A stretch of 38,713 nucleotides of DNA from JAVBNO01 sp031551485 (lineage in GTDB: Bacteria; Bacillota; Clostridia; Oscillospirales; Ruminococcaceae), in contig JAVBNO010000054.1 in NCBI GenBank assembly GCA_031551485.1, forward strand, positions 1 to 38,713, given 5' to 3'. Under the pieces are notes generated by a model. The model did not search any database. It was not told where the DNA came from and was given only the letters and a program-made list of their open reading frames with translations. The position numbers were made by a program, and so were the translations under genes. This document shows positions 17,836 through 27,303 of the stretch, piece after piece. Each line of letters opens with the position of its first letter. The first letter of the stretch is position 1.

Positions 17836-19049
17836 GCCTTCACCTCCAAATAGATGGTTTCCATTTCACCATCCGCTCCCAATATCCACAACTCGGGAAT
17901 GCCTTGGGCAGTGGCATATTCTCTGGCTTCCTTTGCTGTTGCAAACAGGCTGCATTCGCTGATAATACCCATAGCGCGCCAACTGTCCAACAGCTTTAAA
18001 ACGGCCTCAAAATGGCTGGCATCACTGTGGAGGAGGCGTCTTGGTGTAGCAGAAGAATCCATTCTCGCTGTGCCATTGATGCTGGCCAGCATATCGATAT
18101 CAATACCAAAGCCGGTGGCCGGAAACGCTTTGGCGCTGTCAAAGCCGCTAATTAATCCATCATAGCGGCCGCCGGACAGCACCGGTTTGCCCATATCTTC
18201 CACATAACCGTGGAAGATGACGCCGGTATAATACTCCGCCTGGTTCACAAGACCGAGGTCCAGCATCACCTTGCCCTCAAGCCCCATGTTGCTTAAAATA
18301 CGGTATATCGATTCCAGATAACGCAATGTCTCACGGGATTTGGGTGTGTCGTAGCACTCTAGGGCGGCCTGGAGGACTTCTTCGCCGCCAAACAGCCGCG
18401 GAAGCGCCTTGAGGGCCTTGGCTGCGGGGTGGTCGCTATAATCTTGCAGCTGGTCATTGAGTGCCGCGTAGTTCTTTTGTTCTACAAACTGCCGTATCAT
18501 TTCTTTTTGCCCATCGGCAGCAGGCAATGCCTCAATTAGCTCTTTAAAAAAACCAATGTGGCAAATTTCAATATGAAAATGACGACCTGAGATTTTAAGA
18601 GCATTGGCCGCCAGCGTTAAAATTTCCAGATCTGCTTTTGGTGAATCGGTACCTACCAGCTCAACACCCAGCTGATTAATCTCGTTGCTGCGCCCGCTTT
18701 TATCAGGTGAAATTTTAAAGATATTCTGATTGTAAAATAAACGCAGGGGCAACGGATGTTCACGCAGGCGGGTGGCTACCAGACGGGCGATTGGGACAGT
18801 GCAATCGGGACGCACCACTAATATCCGGCCGGAATTGTCGGTCAGCTTATACATACTTTCCTGAGGCAGACGCGCCGCCGAATTGGCAAATACGTCATAA
18901 TACTCCAGCGTGGGAGTTTGCACTTTGCGATAGCCGCAAGCGCGAAAATACCCCATGAGTTTTTGCTGCATCCCTTCCTGCTTGTCGCATTCCTGAAACA
19001 ACAAATCCCGTGTGCCCTCCGGGGTTGTTTTATCATAGCCGTTTGTCAT
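17832..19049 (-). CDS. hisZ: ATP phosphoribosyltransferase regulatory subunit
   Basis: HisZ is a histidyl-tRNA synthetase-like protein without aminoacylation activity; it activates short HisG and senses histidine. It has 405 residues. Synthetase motif 2 is recognisable in VVRPDCTVPIARLVATR, and GGRYDGLI is the conserved C-terminal part of the catalytic fold. The length is shorter than HisRS, with a reduced C-terminal domain. It is the first gene of the his operon and overlaps hisG. The ATG at 19049 follows GGAGG by nine bases. A true HisRS is unlikely given the hisG context and the HisZ-type N-terminus. Confidence 0.93.
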   Translation of the reverse strand: MTNGYDKTTPEGTRDLLFQECDKQEGMQQKLMGYFRACGYRKVQTPTLEYYDVFANSAARLPQESMYKLTDNSGRILVVRPDCTVPIARLVATRLREHPLPLRLFYNQNIFKISPDKSGRSNEINQLGVELVGTDSPKADLEILTLAANALKISGRHFHIEICHIGFFKELIEALPAADGQKEMIRQFVEQKNYAALNDQLQDYSDHPAAKALKALPRLFGGEEVLQAALECYDTPKSRETLRYLESIYRILSNMGLEGKVMLDLGLVNQAEYYTGVIFHGYVEDMGKPVLSGGRYDGLISGFDSAKAFPATGFGIDIDMLASINGTARMDSSATPRRLLHSDASHFEAVLKLLDSWRAMGIISECSLFATAKEAREYATAQGIPELWILGADGEMETIYLEVKA

Positions 19050-19108
19050 ATACCTTTGCCTCCGGTGGTTTTATCTCGCAATTTACTTTAACGTATTACT
19101 ATGCTAAT

Positions 19109-19137
19109 ATGTTATCATATTGAATTAGTGTTGTCAA
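19109..19137 (-). promoter_or_regulatory. SigA-type promoter of the his operon
   Basis: A perfect -35 TTGACA (19137-19132) is followed after 17 bp by TAACAT (19114-19109), with TGA in the extended -10 position. Transcription would start about 50 bases before the hisZ ATG, which leaves no room for a T-box leader. Confidence 0.8.
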
Positions 19138-19169
19138 GAAAAATTTGATTTTTCATATGATAGACAGCA

Positions 19170-19210
19170 CCCCAAAGTGATTCCAGTAACCATACTGTCT
19201 CACTTTGGGG
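19170..19210. repeat. Inverted repeat between polC and the his promoter
   Basis: CCCCAAAGTGA (19170-19180) and TCACTTTGGGG (19200-19210) are perfect complements, and CAGTA/TACTG pairs inside the loop. AGACAG at 19162-19167 can alternatively pair with CTGTCT at 19195-19200. It follows the polC stop, so it may end that transcript, but no T-run follows on the minus strand. Confidence 0.6.
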
Positions 19211-19234
19211 AGGCTCAATATATTTAAGAAAATG

Positions 19235-22200
19235 TTAGAACAAGGTCAGCTGGCTTGTCATTGGCAAATCGCCCAAAGCCCCCATTTCACGCAGACTTTC
19301 TAGTACGGATTTGGAAATGCCCGCACGAGCAATGATATCGTCGCCGGAAATGAATGGGCCGGCCTGACGCGCCTCAAAAAGGCCGACAGCTGCCGTGTCA
19401 CCCACACCTTTTAAGGCGCTGAACGGCATGCGCAGTTTTCCTTCTTCCAACGCAAAGCGATGTGCATCAGAACGGTCCAGGTCAACGGGTAAAAACGAGA
19501 TGCCCCGGGCCATAATCTCGTAGACAATTTGCAGATTTTCATATTGATCTGATTCTTTATTGGTACGGTCGTTCCCCTTCTGCTCCAACTCCATCAGCCT
19601 GCGAAGGACGGCCGCCTTTCCGTTCAGCGCGGATTCGGCATCAAAATCTTGGCCTCGCACCGTCAAATGGACAGCATAAAACGCCAGCGGATGATATATC
19701 TTAAACCAGCCCAGACGTATGGCAGCAATAACATAGGCGGCTGCATGAGCCTTTGGAAACATATATTTGATTTTTTTACAGCTATCAATATACCAAGGTT
19801 CCACGCCGTGTGAAAGAAGCTTATCAATGGTCTCTTCTTTCAAATTTTGGGCAGCCTTTCCCTTACGGGTAATCTCCATGACATCAAAAGCTGTTTTCGG
19901 TTCGACACCTTTCAGAATCAGTTCCGTCATAATGCTGTCTCGGGTGCCAATTACCTGGGAAATATTACAAGTTCCCGCTTTGATTAAATCTTGGGCATTG
20001 CCAATCCACACATCGGTGCCATGGGAAAGCCCGGAAATTTGCAAAAGGTCGGCGAAGCCTTTGGGTTTGGCATCCAGCAGCATTTGCCGCACAAATTCGG
20101 TTCCCATCTCCGGCAAGGCGAGAGTGCCTGTTTTACAACGCAACTCTTTTTCCGTCAGACCTAATGCCTCGGGAGATGTGAAAAGAGAGATCACTTTAGG
20201 GTCGCTCATAGGGACATCCTGAATTTTAATGCCGGTGTAATCCTCCATATGCTTATACAGGGTCGGCACATCGTGACCAAGAATGTCCAACTTCAGAATG
20301 GTATCATGGAGTGAATTAAAGTCAAAATGGGTGGTTACTACATTGCTCTCGCTTTTATCTGCCGGATGCTGAACCGGCGTAAAATCGTATATTTCGCGGT
20401 CGGCAGGAATAACGACCATGCCGCCAGGATGTTGGCCGGTGGTGCGCTTCACGTTCGTGCAACCCTCCACCAGGCGGTTCTCCTCCGCTTTTGTTACCAC
20501 GACGTCGCGCTCTTCCAGATATTTTTTTACAAAGCCATAGGCTGTTTTAGAGGCGATGGTAGAAATTGTGCCCGCTTTAAAGACGTTTTCGGAGCCAAAC
20601 AATTCTTCGGTATAAGCATGGGCGCGGGCCTGGTATTCGCCGGAGAAGTTAAGGTCAATATCGGGCGCTTTGTCACCGTCAAAACCCAAAAAGGTCTCAA
20701 ACGGAATTTCGTGTCCATCTCGGTTCAGTGGTAAGTCACAATGTGGGCAATTTTTTTCCGGCAAATCGAAACCCGAGCCATAGGAGCCGTCGGTGAAAAA
20801 TTCGCTGTATTTGCACTTTGGGCATACATAATGGGGTGGCAGCGGGTTTACCTCAGAAATACCGGCCATGGTTGCCACAAATGAGGAACCGACCGAACCA
20901 CGGGAGCCAACTAGATAACCATCTGATTCGGACTTTGACACCAGCTTTTGCGCAATCACATACAACACGGCAAATTTGTGCTTGATGATGGAATGGAGTT
21001 CGCGTTCCAACCGGCTGGCTACAATTTCCGGCAGCGGATCACCGTAACGCTCTTTGGCAGTAGCATGGGTAATTTCCATCAGCGCTTCGTCGGCGCCGGG
21101 GAGAGTGGGGTTGTGGGTTCCCGTCGGTATGGGACGAATATCCTCGATTTGTTCCGCAATTTGCGCCGGATTGGTCACTACAATTTCGTACGCTTTTGCT
21201 TCTCCCAAGTAGGCAAATTCCGCCAACCTCTCATCGGTAGTTTTGAAATATAGTTCCGGCTGCTGCTCGGCATCCTTAAAGCCCAGGCCCGCCATAAGGA
21301 TTGCGCGAAATTTTCTGGCCTGCGGTTCCAGAAAATGGACATCTCCGGTTGCAACCACCGGAATTTTCTGCCGCGCGCCAAGGCGAACAATGGTCTGGTT
21401 CAGCTCCCGGAGGGCGGCTTCACTTTCGACCCTGCCTTCCCGCAGCAAAAAGGCATTGTTGCTGACAGGCTGCACTTCCAGATAATCGTAAAAACCGGCA
21501 ATTTCGCAGAGTTGGCCCCAGTTCTTTCCGTTTAGCACCGCTTGAAACAACTCGCCCGATTCACATGCCGAACCGACAAGCAGCCCTTCCCGTAGTTTCA
21601 TCAGCTCGCTTTTGGGAATAATGGGTTTTTTATGAAAATAGTCAATATGAGACTTGGAAATCAGCTTATACAAATTCTTGAGACCCACTGTGTTTTTTGC
21701 CAGCAAAATCATATGGTATGTATTCAGCTTTTTGGGGTCTGGCACCATTGCGGCATTGATATCTTCGCTTGTGGTCTTCCCTGTTCTGGCAGTAATTTCC
21801 TCCATGAGTTTTTGATAGACAAGAGCCAGAATGGCCGCGTCATCGTTGGCGCGGTGGTGGTTGAACCCACCCAAAGCAAAATGATCCACCATGTTGTTCA
21901 GGCGGTGGCTTCTCAATTCGGGATAGAGAGCCCGGCAGATTGTGACAGTGTCGATGCTGGTAAACGGACAGGGAAAATCGCAACGGGTCGCCGCTGCCCG
22001 CAAAAAACTCATATCAAAGGGGGCGTTATGGGCCACCAAGGATTGATGCGGACCGCAGAAGTCATAAAATAGCTTTAACGCTTCTTTTTCATATGGCGCG
22101 TCTTTCACCATATCATCGGTGATGCCGGTCAGACGCACAATTTCCTCCGGGATTGTTTTTTCCGGATTGACAAAGGTTTGGAACGCATCGACCACAACAC

Positions 22201-23569
22201 CTTTTTCCATTTTGACGGCGCCAATTTCGGTGATGCGTTCCGACCCGGCGGACAGACCTGTTGTTTCAAGGTCAAAGATAATAAAGGTGCCGTCGAAGGG
22301 CACCACATCGGGGCCGTCAACAGCGGGGATCGTGTCGTTGACATAATAGGCCTCTACCCCATAGATGATCTTGATCTCTTTACCCTGTTTTTTCAATGTC
22401 GCTTGCGTCTCCATAGCTTCGGGAAAGGCTTGGGCCACGCCATGGTCGGTAATCGCGATTGCGCGATGACCCCAGGCGGCCGCTTTGCTCACTAAATCTT
22501 TGGCATCGCAGACCGCGTCCATGGCCGACATCTTGGTATGCGCATGGAGCTCAATGCGTTTTTCCGCCGCTTCATCCATCGCTTCGCGCACGTTAAAAAC
22601 ACTGATGTCTTTGGCCATAATCAGATAGGTTTTGACAAAACCATCAAAAGTGATTTCACCTTTGACTAACAAATAATGTTTCTTTGCCTCCAGCGTCTCC
22701 AGTTTTTTGACCTCTTGCGGATTTGCAAAAAGCTTGATGGTATAAGAGTTGGTGTAATCGGTGATGTCCATGGTATAGATGACTTTGCCAGTTTTTCTGA
22801 TTACGAATGTTTCCACAGAAATCAATTTTCCACAAACCGTTACAATGCCCATCTCGGGAGATATTTCGTTTAATGGCATTGGTTTGTCTTTAATGGCATT
22901 GCCCACCAGGACTTTTTGCGAATCCGGCTCCACTTCCATACCATTAAAGGTAAAACCGGACTTGTTTCCCATTTTGGTCGCTTTCCCTTTGCCTTTTATA
23001 TCGCCGCCTTTTGACACCGCCATGGGCTGTTCGCCCGCCCCGCAAGCATCCTCTTCCCTATTTTTACGGGTAAACTGTTTGGGATCAAGGCGCTTCACCG
23101 TGTCGGTGACACCGCCAAAAACAACCTGAATGGTTAAATCAAACTCCTCTTTCACAATGTCGCAAATTTTTGCCGGGATGTTTTGAGACTCTAAAAAAGC
23201 GGCGCCGCCGTGGTGCAAAGATAATGTCAAAACACTATTCGTAAAATTTGCTTTACATAAGTCAAAAAAACCACTGGCCGGTAATCCCCTCCGTTTTAAT
23301 TCTTCGACGATGCTGGGGAAATAATCGGCGCTGAATTGCGTCGGCTGATATGTAACCGCCACAAAGGTCTTCTCCAGTTTCAAACTGGCAGTAAGCTTGT
23401 CCACCGTCTTATACAGTCTTTTTTTGTCAATGGGCCTTTCAGGGGCCAACATAATATAGACGCTTTTTTTATCTTTAGAAAAGCTGACGCCATCCACCCG
23501 GGCCGTCGTCAATTCCGGTGGACATCCGTCGTCTAAAAATTGTCCAAAGATATCTTTAAAAGCGCTCAT
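19235..23569 (-). CDS. polC: DNA polymerase III alpha subunit, PolC type
   Basis: PolC is the main replicative polymerase of low-GC Gram-positive bacteria and carries its own proofreading exonuclease. It has 1444 residues. In order there are an N-terminal domain, an OB-fold (about 240-325), a PHP domain beginning at HAHTKMSAMD (342-351) that is split by the DEDD exonuclease (FDLETTGL near 432-439 to HHRANDDAA near 571), a zinc-binding pair of knuckles (CPKC near 916, CPHC near 941), and the polymerase core with catalytic aspartates D970 and D972 in APDIDLNFSG. The ATG at 23569 shares one base with the ispG stop (TAATG). It is the last gene of the unit starting at pyrH. proS, often found just before polC, is absent here. 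Confidence 0.98.
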   Translation of the reverse strand: MSAFKDIFGQFLDDGCPPELTTARVDGVSFSKDKKSVYIMLAPERPIDKKRLYKTVDKLTASLKLEKTFVAVTYQPTQFSADYFPSIVEELKRRGLPASGFFDLCKANFTNSVLTLSLHHGGAAFLESQNIPAKICDIVKEEFDLTIQVVFGGVTDTVKRLDPKQFTRKNREEDACGAGEQPMAVSKGGDIKGKGKATKMGNKSGFTFNGMEVEPDSQKVLVGNAIKDKPMPLNEISPEMGIVTVCGKLISVETFVIRKTGKVIYTMDITDYTNSYTIKLFANPQEVKKLETLEAKKHYLLVKGEITFDGFVKTYLIMAKDISVFNVREAMDEAAEKRIELHAHTKMSAMDAVCDAKDLVSKAAAWGHRAIAITDHGVAQAFPEAMETQATLKKQGKEIKIIYGVEAYYVNDTIPAVDGPDVVPFDGTFIIFDLETTGLSAGSERITEIGAVKMEKGVVVDAFQTFVNPEKTIPEEIVRLTGITDDMVKDAPYEKEALKLFYDFCGPHQSLVAHNAPFDMSFLRAAATRCDFPCPFTSIDTVTICRALYPELRSHRLNNMVDHFALGGFNHHRANDDAAILALVYQKLMEEITARTGKTTSEDINAAMVPDPKKLNTYHMILLAKNTVGLKNLYKLISKSHIDYFHKKPIIPKSELMKLREGLLVGSACESGELFQAVLNGKNWGQLCEIAGFYDYLEVQPVSNNAFLLREGRVESEAALRELNQTIVRLGARQKIPVVATGDVHFLEPQARKFRAILMAGLGFKDAEQQPELYFKTTDERLAEFAYLGEAKAYEIVVTNPAQIAEQIEDIRPIPTGTHNPTLPGADEALMEITHATAKERYGDPLPEIVASRLERELHSIIKHKFAVLYVIAQKLVSKSESDGYLVGSRGSVGSSFVATMAGISEVNPLPPHYVCPKCKYSEFFTDGSYGSGFDLPEKNCPHCDLPLNRDGHEIPFETFLGFDGDKAPDIDLNFSGEYQARAHAYTEELFGSENVFKAGTISTIASKTAYGFVKKYLEERDVVVTKAEENRLVEGCTNVKRTTGQHPGGMVVIPADREIYDFTPVQHPADKSESNVVTTHFDFNSLHDTILKLDILGHDVPTLYKHMEDYTGIKIQDVPMSDPKVISLFTSPEALGLTEKELRCKTGTLALPEMGTEFVRQMLLDAKPKGFADLLQISGLSHGTDVWIGNAQDLIKAGTCNISQVIGTRDSIMTELILKGVEPKTAFDVMEITRKGKAAQNLKEETIDKLLSHGVEPWYIDSCKKIKYMFPKAHAAAYVIAAIRLGWFKIYHPLAFYAVHLTVRGQDFDAESALNGKAAVLRRLMELEQKGNDRTNKESDQYENLQIVYEIMARGISFLPVDLDRSDAHRFALEEGKLRMPFSALKGVGDTAAVGLFEARQAGPFISGDDIIARAGISKSVLESLREMGALGDLPMTSQLTLF

Positions 23570-24636
23570 TATGCCTTGTCCTCTCTGCTGTGTTCTATCA
23601 ATAACTGCTTAAGCCGAGGAAGGAGTTTCTCTTCCGGCAATTTCTCTAAAATCTCGCCTTTGGCAAAAATCAAACCTTCCCCTACCCCGCCCGCAATGCC
23701 AAAATCGGCCTGGCGCGCTTCGCCGGGGCCGTTCACGGCGCATCCCATTACAGCCACAGTGACGGGGGACTGCACCTCTTGCAACAATGTTTCCACCTGT
23801 TCGCTCAGCTGCATGACATTGATGCGGCAGCGCCCGCAAGTGGGGCATGAAATCAGCTGGGGGCCCGGCAAAAGTCCTGCTGATTTCAGGATTTCTTTGG
23901 CGGCGGCAATTTCCTCCACCGGATCGGCGGTGAGAGAGACGCGGATTGTATCGCCAATACCATCGCACAAAAGGGAGCCAATACCCATGGCGGATTTGAT
24001 GACGCCACCCTTAAGCGTGCCGGCCTCGGTTACGCCAAGGTGGAGGGGATAATCCGTCTTTTCCGCCAATATACGATTGGCGGAAATCATCATCGGTACA
24101 TGGGCTGTCTTGATGGATATAACGATATCGCTAAAATCCATTTCCTCCAACAGGGCAACATTTTTAAGTGCACTTTCAGCCAATGCTTCGGCTGTCGGAC
24201 GACCGTATTTTGCCAGAATCTCCTTTTCCAACGAGCCCGCGTTAATGCCAACACGAATGGGGATTTTTGCTTTTTGGCAGGCATCCACAACCTTGTGCAA
24301 TTTTTCGCTGTCGCCAATGTTGCCGGGATTAATGCGAATTTTATCCGCACCTGCCGCCACCGATTCCAATGCCAGCCGGTAGTCAAAGTGGATATCGGCC
24401 ACCACAGGCATTGGGGTAGCCTCTTTGAGCAGTGGAATAAGTTTGACGGCATCCACATTGGGAACAGCGGTGCGAATAATTTGGCATCCCGCCAAGTACA
24501 AAGCCTTGGCTTGCTCTTTGTTCGCCGCATAATCAGACGCCGGGTAGGATAACATGGACTGTACGAGAATATCGGCGCCACCGCCCAATGACAGCGCGCC
24601 GATTTTCATTTGCTTTGTCTTATCTCTTTTTGGCAA
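23569..24636 (-). CDS. ispG: 4-hydroxy-3-methylbut-2-enyl diphosphate synthase (IspG/GcpE)
   Basis: IspG is a 4Fe-4S enzyme that converts MEcPP to HMBPP in the MEP isoprenoid pathway, the supply line for UppS. It has 355 residues in the two-domain bacterial form. The TIM-barrel domain has VADIHFDYRLAL and INPGNIGD; the cluster ligands are the cysteines of CPTCGRC and C and E in GCAVNGPGEA. The start is TTG at 24636, eight bases after GGAGG, which itself overlaps the rseP stop; another TTG at 24651 lies upstream of that site. The N-terminal loop reads QSMLSYPASD where many homologs have QSMTNT, a visible variation. Confidence 0.95.
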   Translation of the reverse strand: MPKRDKTKQMKIGALSLGGGADILVQSMLSYPASDYAANKEQAKALYLAGCQIIRTAVPNVDAVKLIPLLKEATPMPVVADIHFDYRLALESVAAGADKIRINPGNIGDSEKLHKVVDACQKAKIPIRVGINAGSLEKEILAKYGRPTAEALAESALKNVALLEEMDFSDIVISIKTAHVPMMISANRILAEKTDYPLHLGVTEAGTLKGGVIKSAMGIGSLLCDGIGDTIRVSLTADPVEEIAAAKEILKSAGLLPGPQLISCPTCGRCRINVMQLSEQVETLLQEVQSPVTVAVMGCAVNGPGEARQADFGIAGGVGEGLIFAKGEILEKLPEEKLLPRLKQLLIEHSREDKA

Positions 24637-24640
24637 TTGT

Positions 24641-25690
24641 TTATCCTCCAAAGGTGTGGGTCAATGCTTTGACAATGTCATTGTAGGTGACAAATAAAAT
24701 GAGTGCCAAAAAGAACACGAGGCCTGCCGCGTGGATATAACCCTCGTATTCCGGATTAATCGCTTTGCCGCGTATGGCCTCCACCACAATGAAGATAAGG
24801 CGTCCACCATCCAGCGCCGGTAGCGGCAGCAAATTAAAGACGCCGATATTAATTGTGATGAGAGCGATGAGTTCCAGCAAATAGAGAATACCCATGCCGC
24901 CCACTTTGCCGATCACCACGGCCGTACCCACCGGCCCGGAAAGCTCGCTGACATTAAAGCGGCCGGTGATCATGAACAAAAGCGAGTACCACACTTGCCG
25001 CACATTGGCCGCCGTGCTGCCCAGGGCGCTGCCGATGACTGTCAGCGGCGTTTTTTCCAATGCCAAAAACTTAAAGTCGATCGTTAAAACCCTGGCGCCG
25101 CCCTCCACCTCTTCCATAGGGAATTGAATACCATCCAGTTGTATTTTTTCATTGTCGCGCTTGATGACAAGATCAATGATACCGTCTTCGTCAAGGGCCA
25201 GATGAAATCTGGCATCCTCAAAAGTGGGGGTAGGATAATTATTAATGCGAATAATTCGGTCGCCAGGCTGTAAATATTGCGGGGCTACCGTTGCGTCGGG
25301 GTAAAACCCACCCACAATATTGCTGCCAATTAAATGGTTGGGGCTTAATGTTACGATGAGCAAGATTAAAAATCCCAGCAATATGTTGAGGATGGCGCCG
25401 GCAGATAAAATGATCATCCGTTGCCACACCGGCTTGTTGCAAAGCGCGCGGGGTTCATGACTGTCTTCGTCTTCCCCCTCCATTAACACATAGCCGCCAA
25501 TTGGGAATACCCGCAAGGCGTACTTTGTCTCGCCCTTTTTCCATGTTTTCAGTGCAGGACCCATACCAAAAGCAAACTCGTTCACTTTGACGCCAAACAT
25601 TTTGGCGCAAAGAAAATGGCCTAATTCATGTATGGTAATAATCACTCCAAAAACAAGGGCAGTGACAAGAATGGTAAGCGGCAATGGCAT
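24641..25690 (-). CDS. rseP: Site-2 family membrane metalloprotease RseP
   Basis: RseP (RasP/YluC in Bacillus) cuts anti-sigma factors and signal peptides inside the membrane. It has 349 residues. The zinc motif HELGH (21-25) lies in the first membrane segment, a PDZ domain follows (about 120-190), and the second catalytic motif NLLPLPALDGG lies in a later segment, with a final hydrophobic helix near the C-terminus. The ATG at 25690 follows AAGGAG by nine bases. It stands directly after cdsA (30 bp); dxr, which is usually between them, is missing. Confidence 0.95.
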   Translation of the reverse strand: MPLPLTILVTALVFGVIITIHELGHFLCAKMFGVKVNEFAFGMGPALKTWKKGETKYALRVFPIGGYVLMEGEDEDSHEPRALCNKPVWQRMIILSAGAILNILLGFLILLIVTLSPNHLIGSNIVGGFYPDATVAPQYLQPGDRIIRINNYPTPTFEDARFHLALDEDGIIDLVIKRDNEKIQLDGIQFPMEEVEGGARVLTIDFKFLALEKTPLTVIGSALGSTAANVRQVWYSLLFMITGRFNVSELSGPVGTAVVIGKVGGMGILYLLELIALITINIGVFNLLPLPALDGGRLIFIVVEAIRGKAINPEYEGYIHAAGLVFFLALILFVTYNDIVKALTHTFGG

Positions 25691-25720
25691 TACGAAAACT
25701 CCTTCCAGGTGCGCTTAAGA

Positions 25721-26572
25721 CTAAACTCCAAAAGGGAAAATTTTTGCCAGCAAAGCAACAAGCGGTAATACAAATAATACGCTGTCAAACCGGTCCATTA
25801 TTCCTCCATGTCCGGGCATGATGCTGCCATAATCTTTGACGCCAAACTGACGTTTGATCATAGAAGCCGACAAATCGCCAAAAATGCTGGCAACCGATAA
25901 GATGGGAGACAACAGGGCGATCCGCCAATAGAAGACGTTGAGCGTACCGCCAAAATAGGAAGACAGCGCCGGTACCCTCGTTAAATACACCAGTAGGAAG
26001 GCCACCAGCAAATTGCCTACCACCGCGCCGCAGACACCGCCAATTGCGCCTTCCACTGTTTTCTTGGGGCTGATGTTCGGCGCCAGTTTATGCTTGCCGA
26101 AAGCGCGGCCCGCAAAAAAGGCACTTGTATCCGACCACCACGCACTGCCCAAGCCAACCAGAATGTACAGCAGCGCCAGCGGAATTGTATGGTTGTCGCG
26201 GATGAACACAACATTGGCGAAGGACAAGGGAATTCCGACCGATATTAAAAAGGCAAATCCAATTTCCTCTATCCGGATTTTATTATGTTTGATCAGCAGA
26301 ACAGCAAACAAAACAATGGCAAACATATAAAAAATAAGCTGGGGCACCTTAGCCATAAAAGGGGTTGCTAGAAAAGGAATGTACACAGCCAAAGCAAAAC
26401 AGGCAAATCTTAGCTCTTTGTGATGAATATATTTTGCCGCCGCCAACACTTCGTATACTGCTAATACAGAGATAAGGGACACACAAATATTAAGCAGTAT
26501 GGTGTCCAAAAAGACAACCACCACTGCCAATACGCAAAGCCCTATAAATGCAGAGATGACTCTTTGTTTCAA
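25721..26572 (-). CDS. cdsA: Phosphatidate cytidylyltransferase
   Basis: CdsA makes CDP-diacylglycerol from CTP and phosphatidic acid at the membrane, the branch point of phospholipid synthesis. It has 283 residues and about eight hydrophobic segments. The signature near the C-terminus is clear: SDTSAFFAGRAFGKHKLAP, SPKKTVEGAIGG and the family motif PGHGGIMDRFDS. The start is TTG at 26572, two bases after the uppS stop, with GGAGG about nine bases upstream inside uppS. It ends in TAG. Confidence 0.95.
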   Translation of the reverse strand: MKQRVISAFIGLCVLAVVVVFLDTILLNICVSLISVLAVYEVLAAAKYIHHKELRFACFALAVYIPFLATPFMAKVPQLIFYMFAIVLFAVLLIKHNKIRIEEIGFAFLISVGIPLSFANVVFIRDNHTIPLALLYILVGLGSAWWSDTSAFFAGRAFGKHKLAPNISPKKTVEGAIGGVCGAVVGNLLVAFLLVYLTRVPALSSYFGGTLNVFYWRIALLSPILSVASIFGDLSASMIKRQFGVKDYGSIMPGHGGIMDRFDSVLFVLPLVALLAKIFPFGV

Positions 26573-26574
26573 AA

Positions 26575-27300
26575 TTATAAGCCTCCAAAGCGTCTGTTCC
26601 GTTCTGAGTATGCCCACAACGCCGCGTTTAAATGCTGTGGAGAAAAATCCGGCCACAGCACATCCATATAAATAAACTCGCTGTAGGCGGACTGCCACAG
26701 CAAAAAGTTGGATAAGCGATGTTCGCCGCTGGGGCGAATGATGCAATCGGGATCCGGCTGGCTTTGGGTGTACAAATGGTCTGATATAACCTGTTCGTCA
26801 ATGGCCGCCAGTTCCAATTTTCCACTTTGAACCTCTTGTACAATTTCGCGGGTCGCTTTCACGATCTCGCTTCTGCCGCCGTAATTCATCGCCACATTCA
26901 GGGTCATGCGCGTATTATTCGCCGACCCCGTTTCAATTTTCTCCATTAATGCTCTGATATCGCTTTCCATTGGCGATCTGTCGCCAATAAAACGGGTTCT
27001 GACACCCTCTGCATCGGTTACAGACAAAAGATATTCCCGGAATAAACCCATCAGCACGCTTATTTCGGCGGGCGGACGACGCCAATTTTCAGTTGAAAAT
27101 GCATACACTGTTAGATGCGCAATCTCAATATCGCGGCAATAGCGGATTAAGGTCTTGAGTGTTTCCACGCCCTTGCGGTGCCCCTCGGTGCGGGGCAGAT
27201 GGCGCGCTTTTGCCCAGCGGCCATTGCCATCCATGATAATGCCGATGTGATTGGGGCGTTTTTCTTTGGCAGGCGGATGCTCCGCAGTTGTATAATCCAT
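26575..27300 (-). CDS. uppS: Undecaprenyl diphosphate synthase
   Basis: UppS is the cis-prenyltransferase that builds C55 undecaprenyl diphosphate, the lipid carrier for cell-wall synthesis. It has 241 residues. The catalytic loop IIMDGNGRWAK (D24, N26) and the C-terminal motifs RPSGEHRLSNFLLWQ and ELxF-like SEFIYMDVLWPDF are present. The ATG at 27300 lies just after the frr stop, with only a weak GGAA site, so it is probably coupled to frr translation. The neighbours frr and cdsA are in the usual order. Confidence 0.97.
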   Translation of the reverse strand: MDYTTAEHPPAKEKRPNHIGIIMDGNGRWAKARHLPRTEGHRKGVETLKTLIRYCRDIEIAHLTVYAFSTENWRRPPAEISVLMGLFREYLLSVTDAEGVRTRFIGDRSPMESDIRALMEKIETGSANNTRMTLNVAMNYGGRSEIVKATREIVQEVQSGKLELAAIDEQVISDHLYTQSQPDPDCIIRPSGEHRLSNFLLWQSAYSEFIYMDVLWPDFSPQHLNAALWAYSERNRRFGGL

Positions 27301-27303
27301 AGC

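Noticed and set aside
19050..19234. Histidine T-box leader upstream of hisZ
   Set aside because: The promoter lies only about 50-60 bases before the start codon and no AGGGTGGNACCGCG motif is seen.
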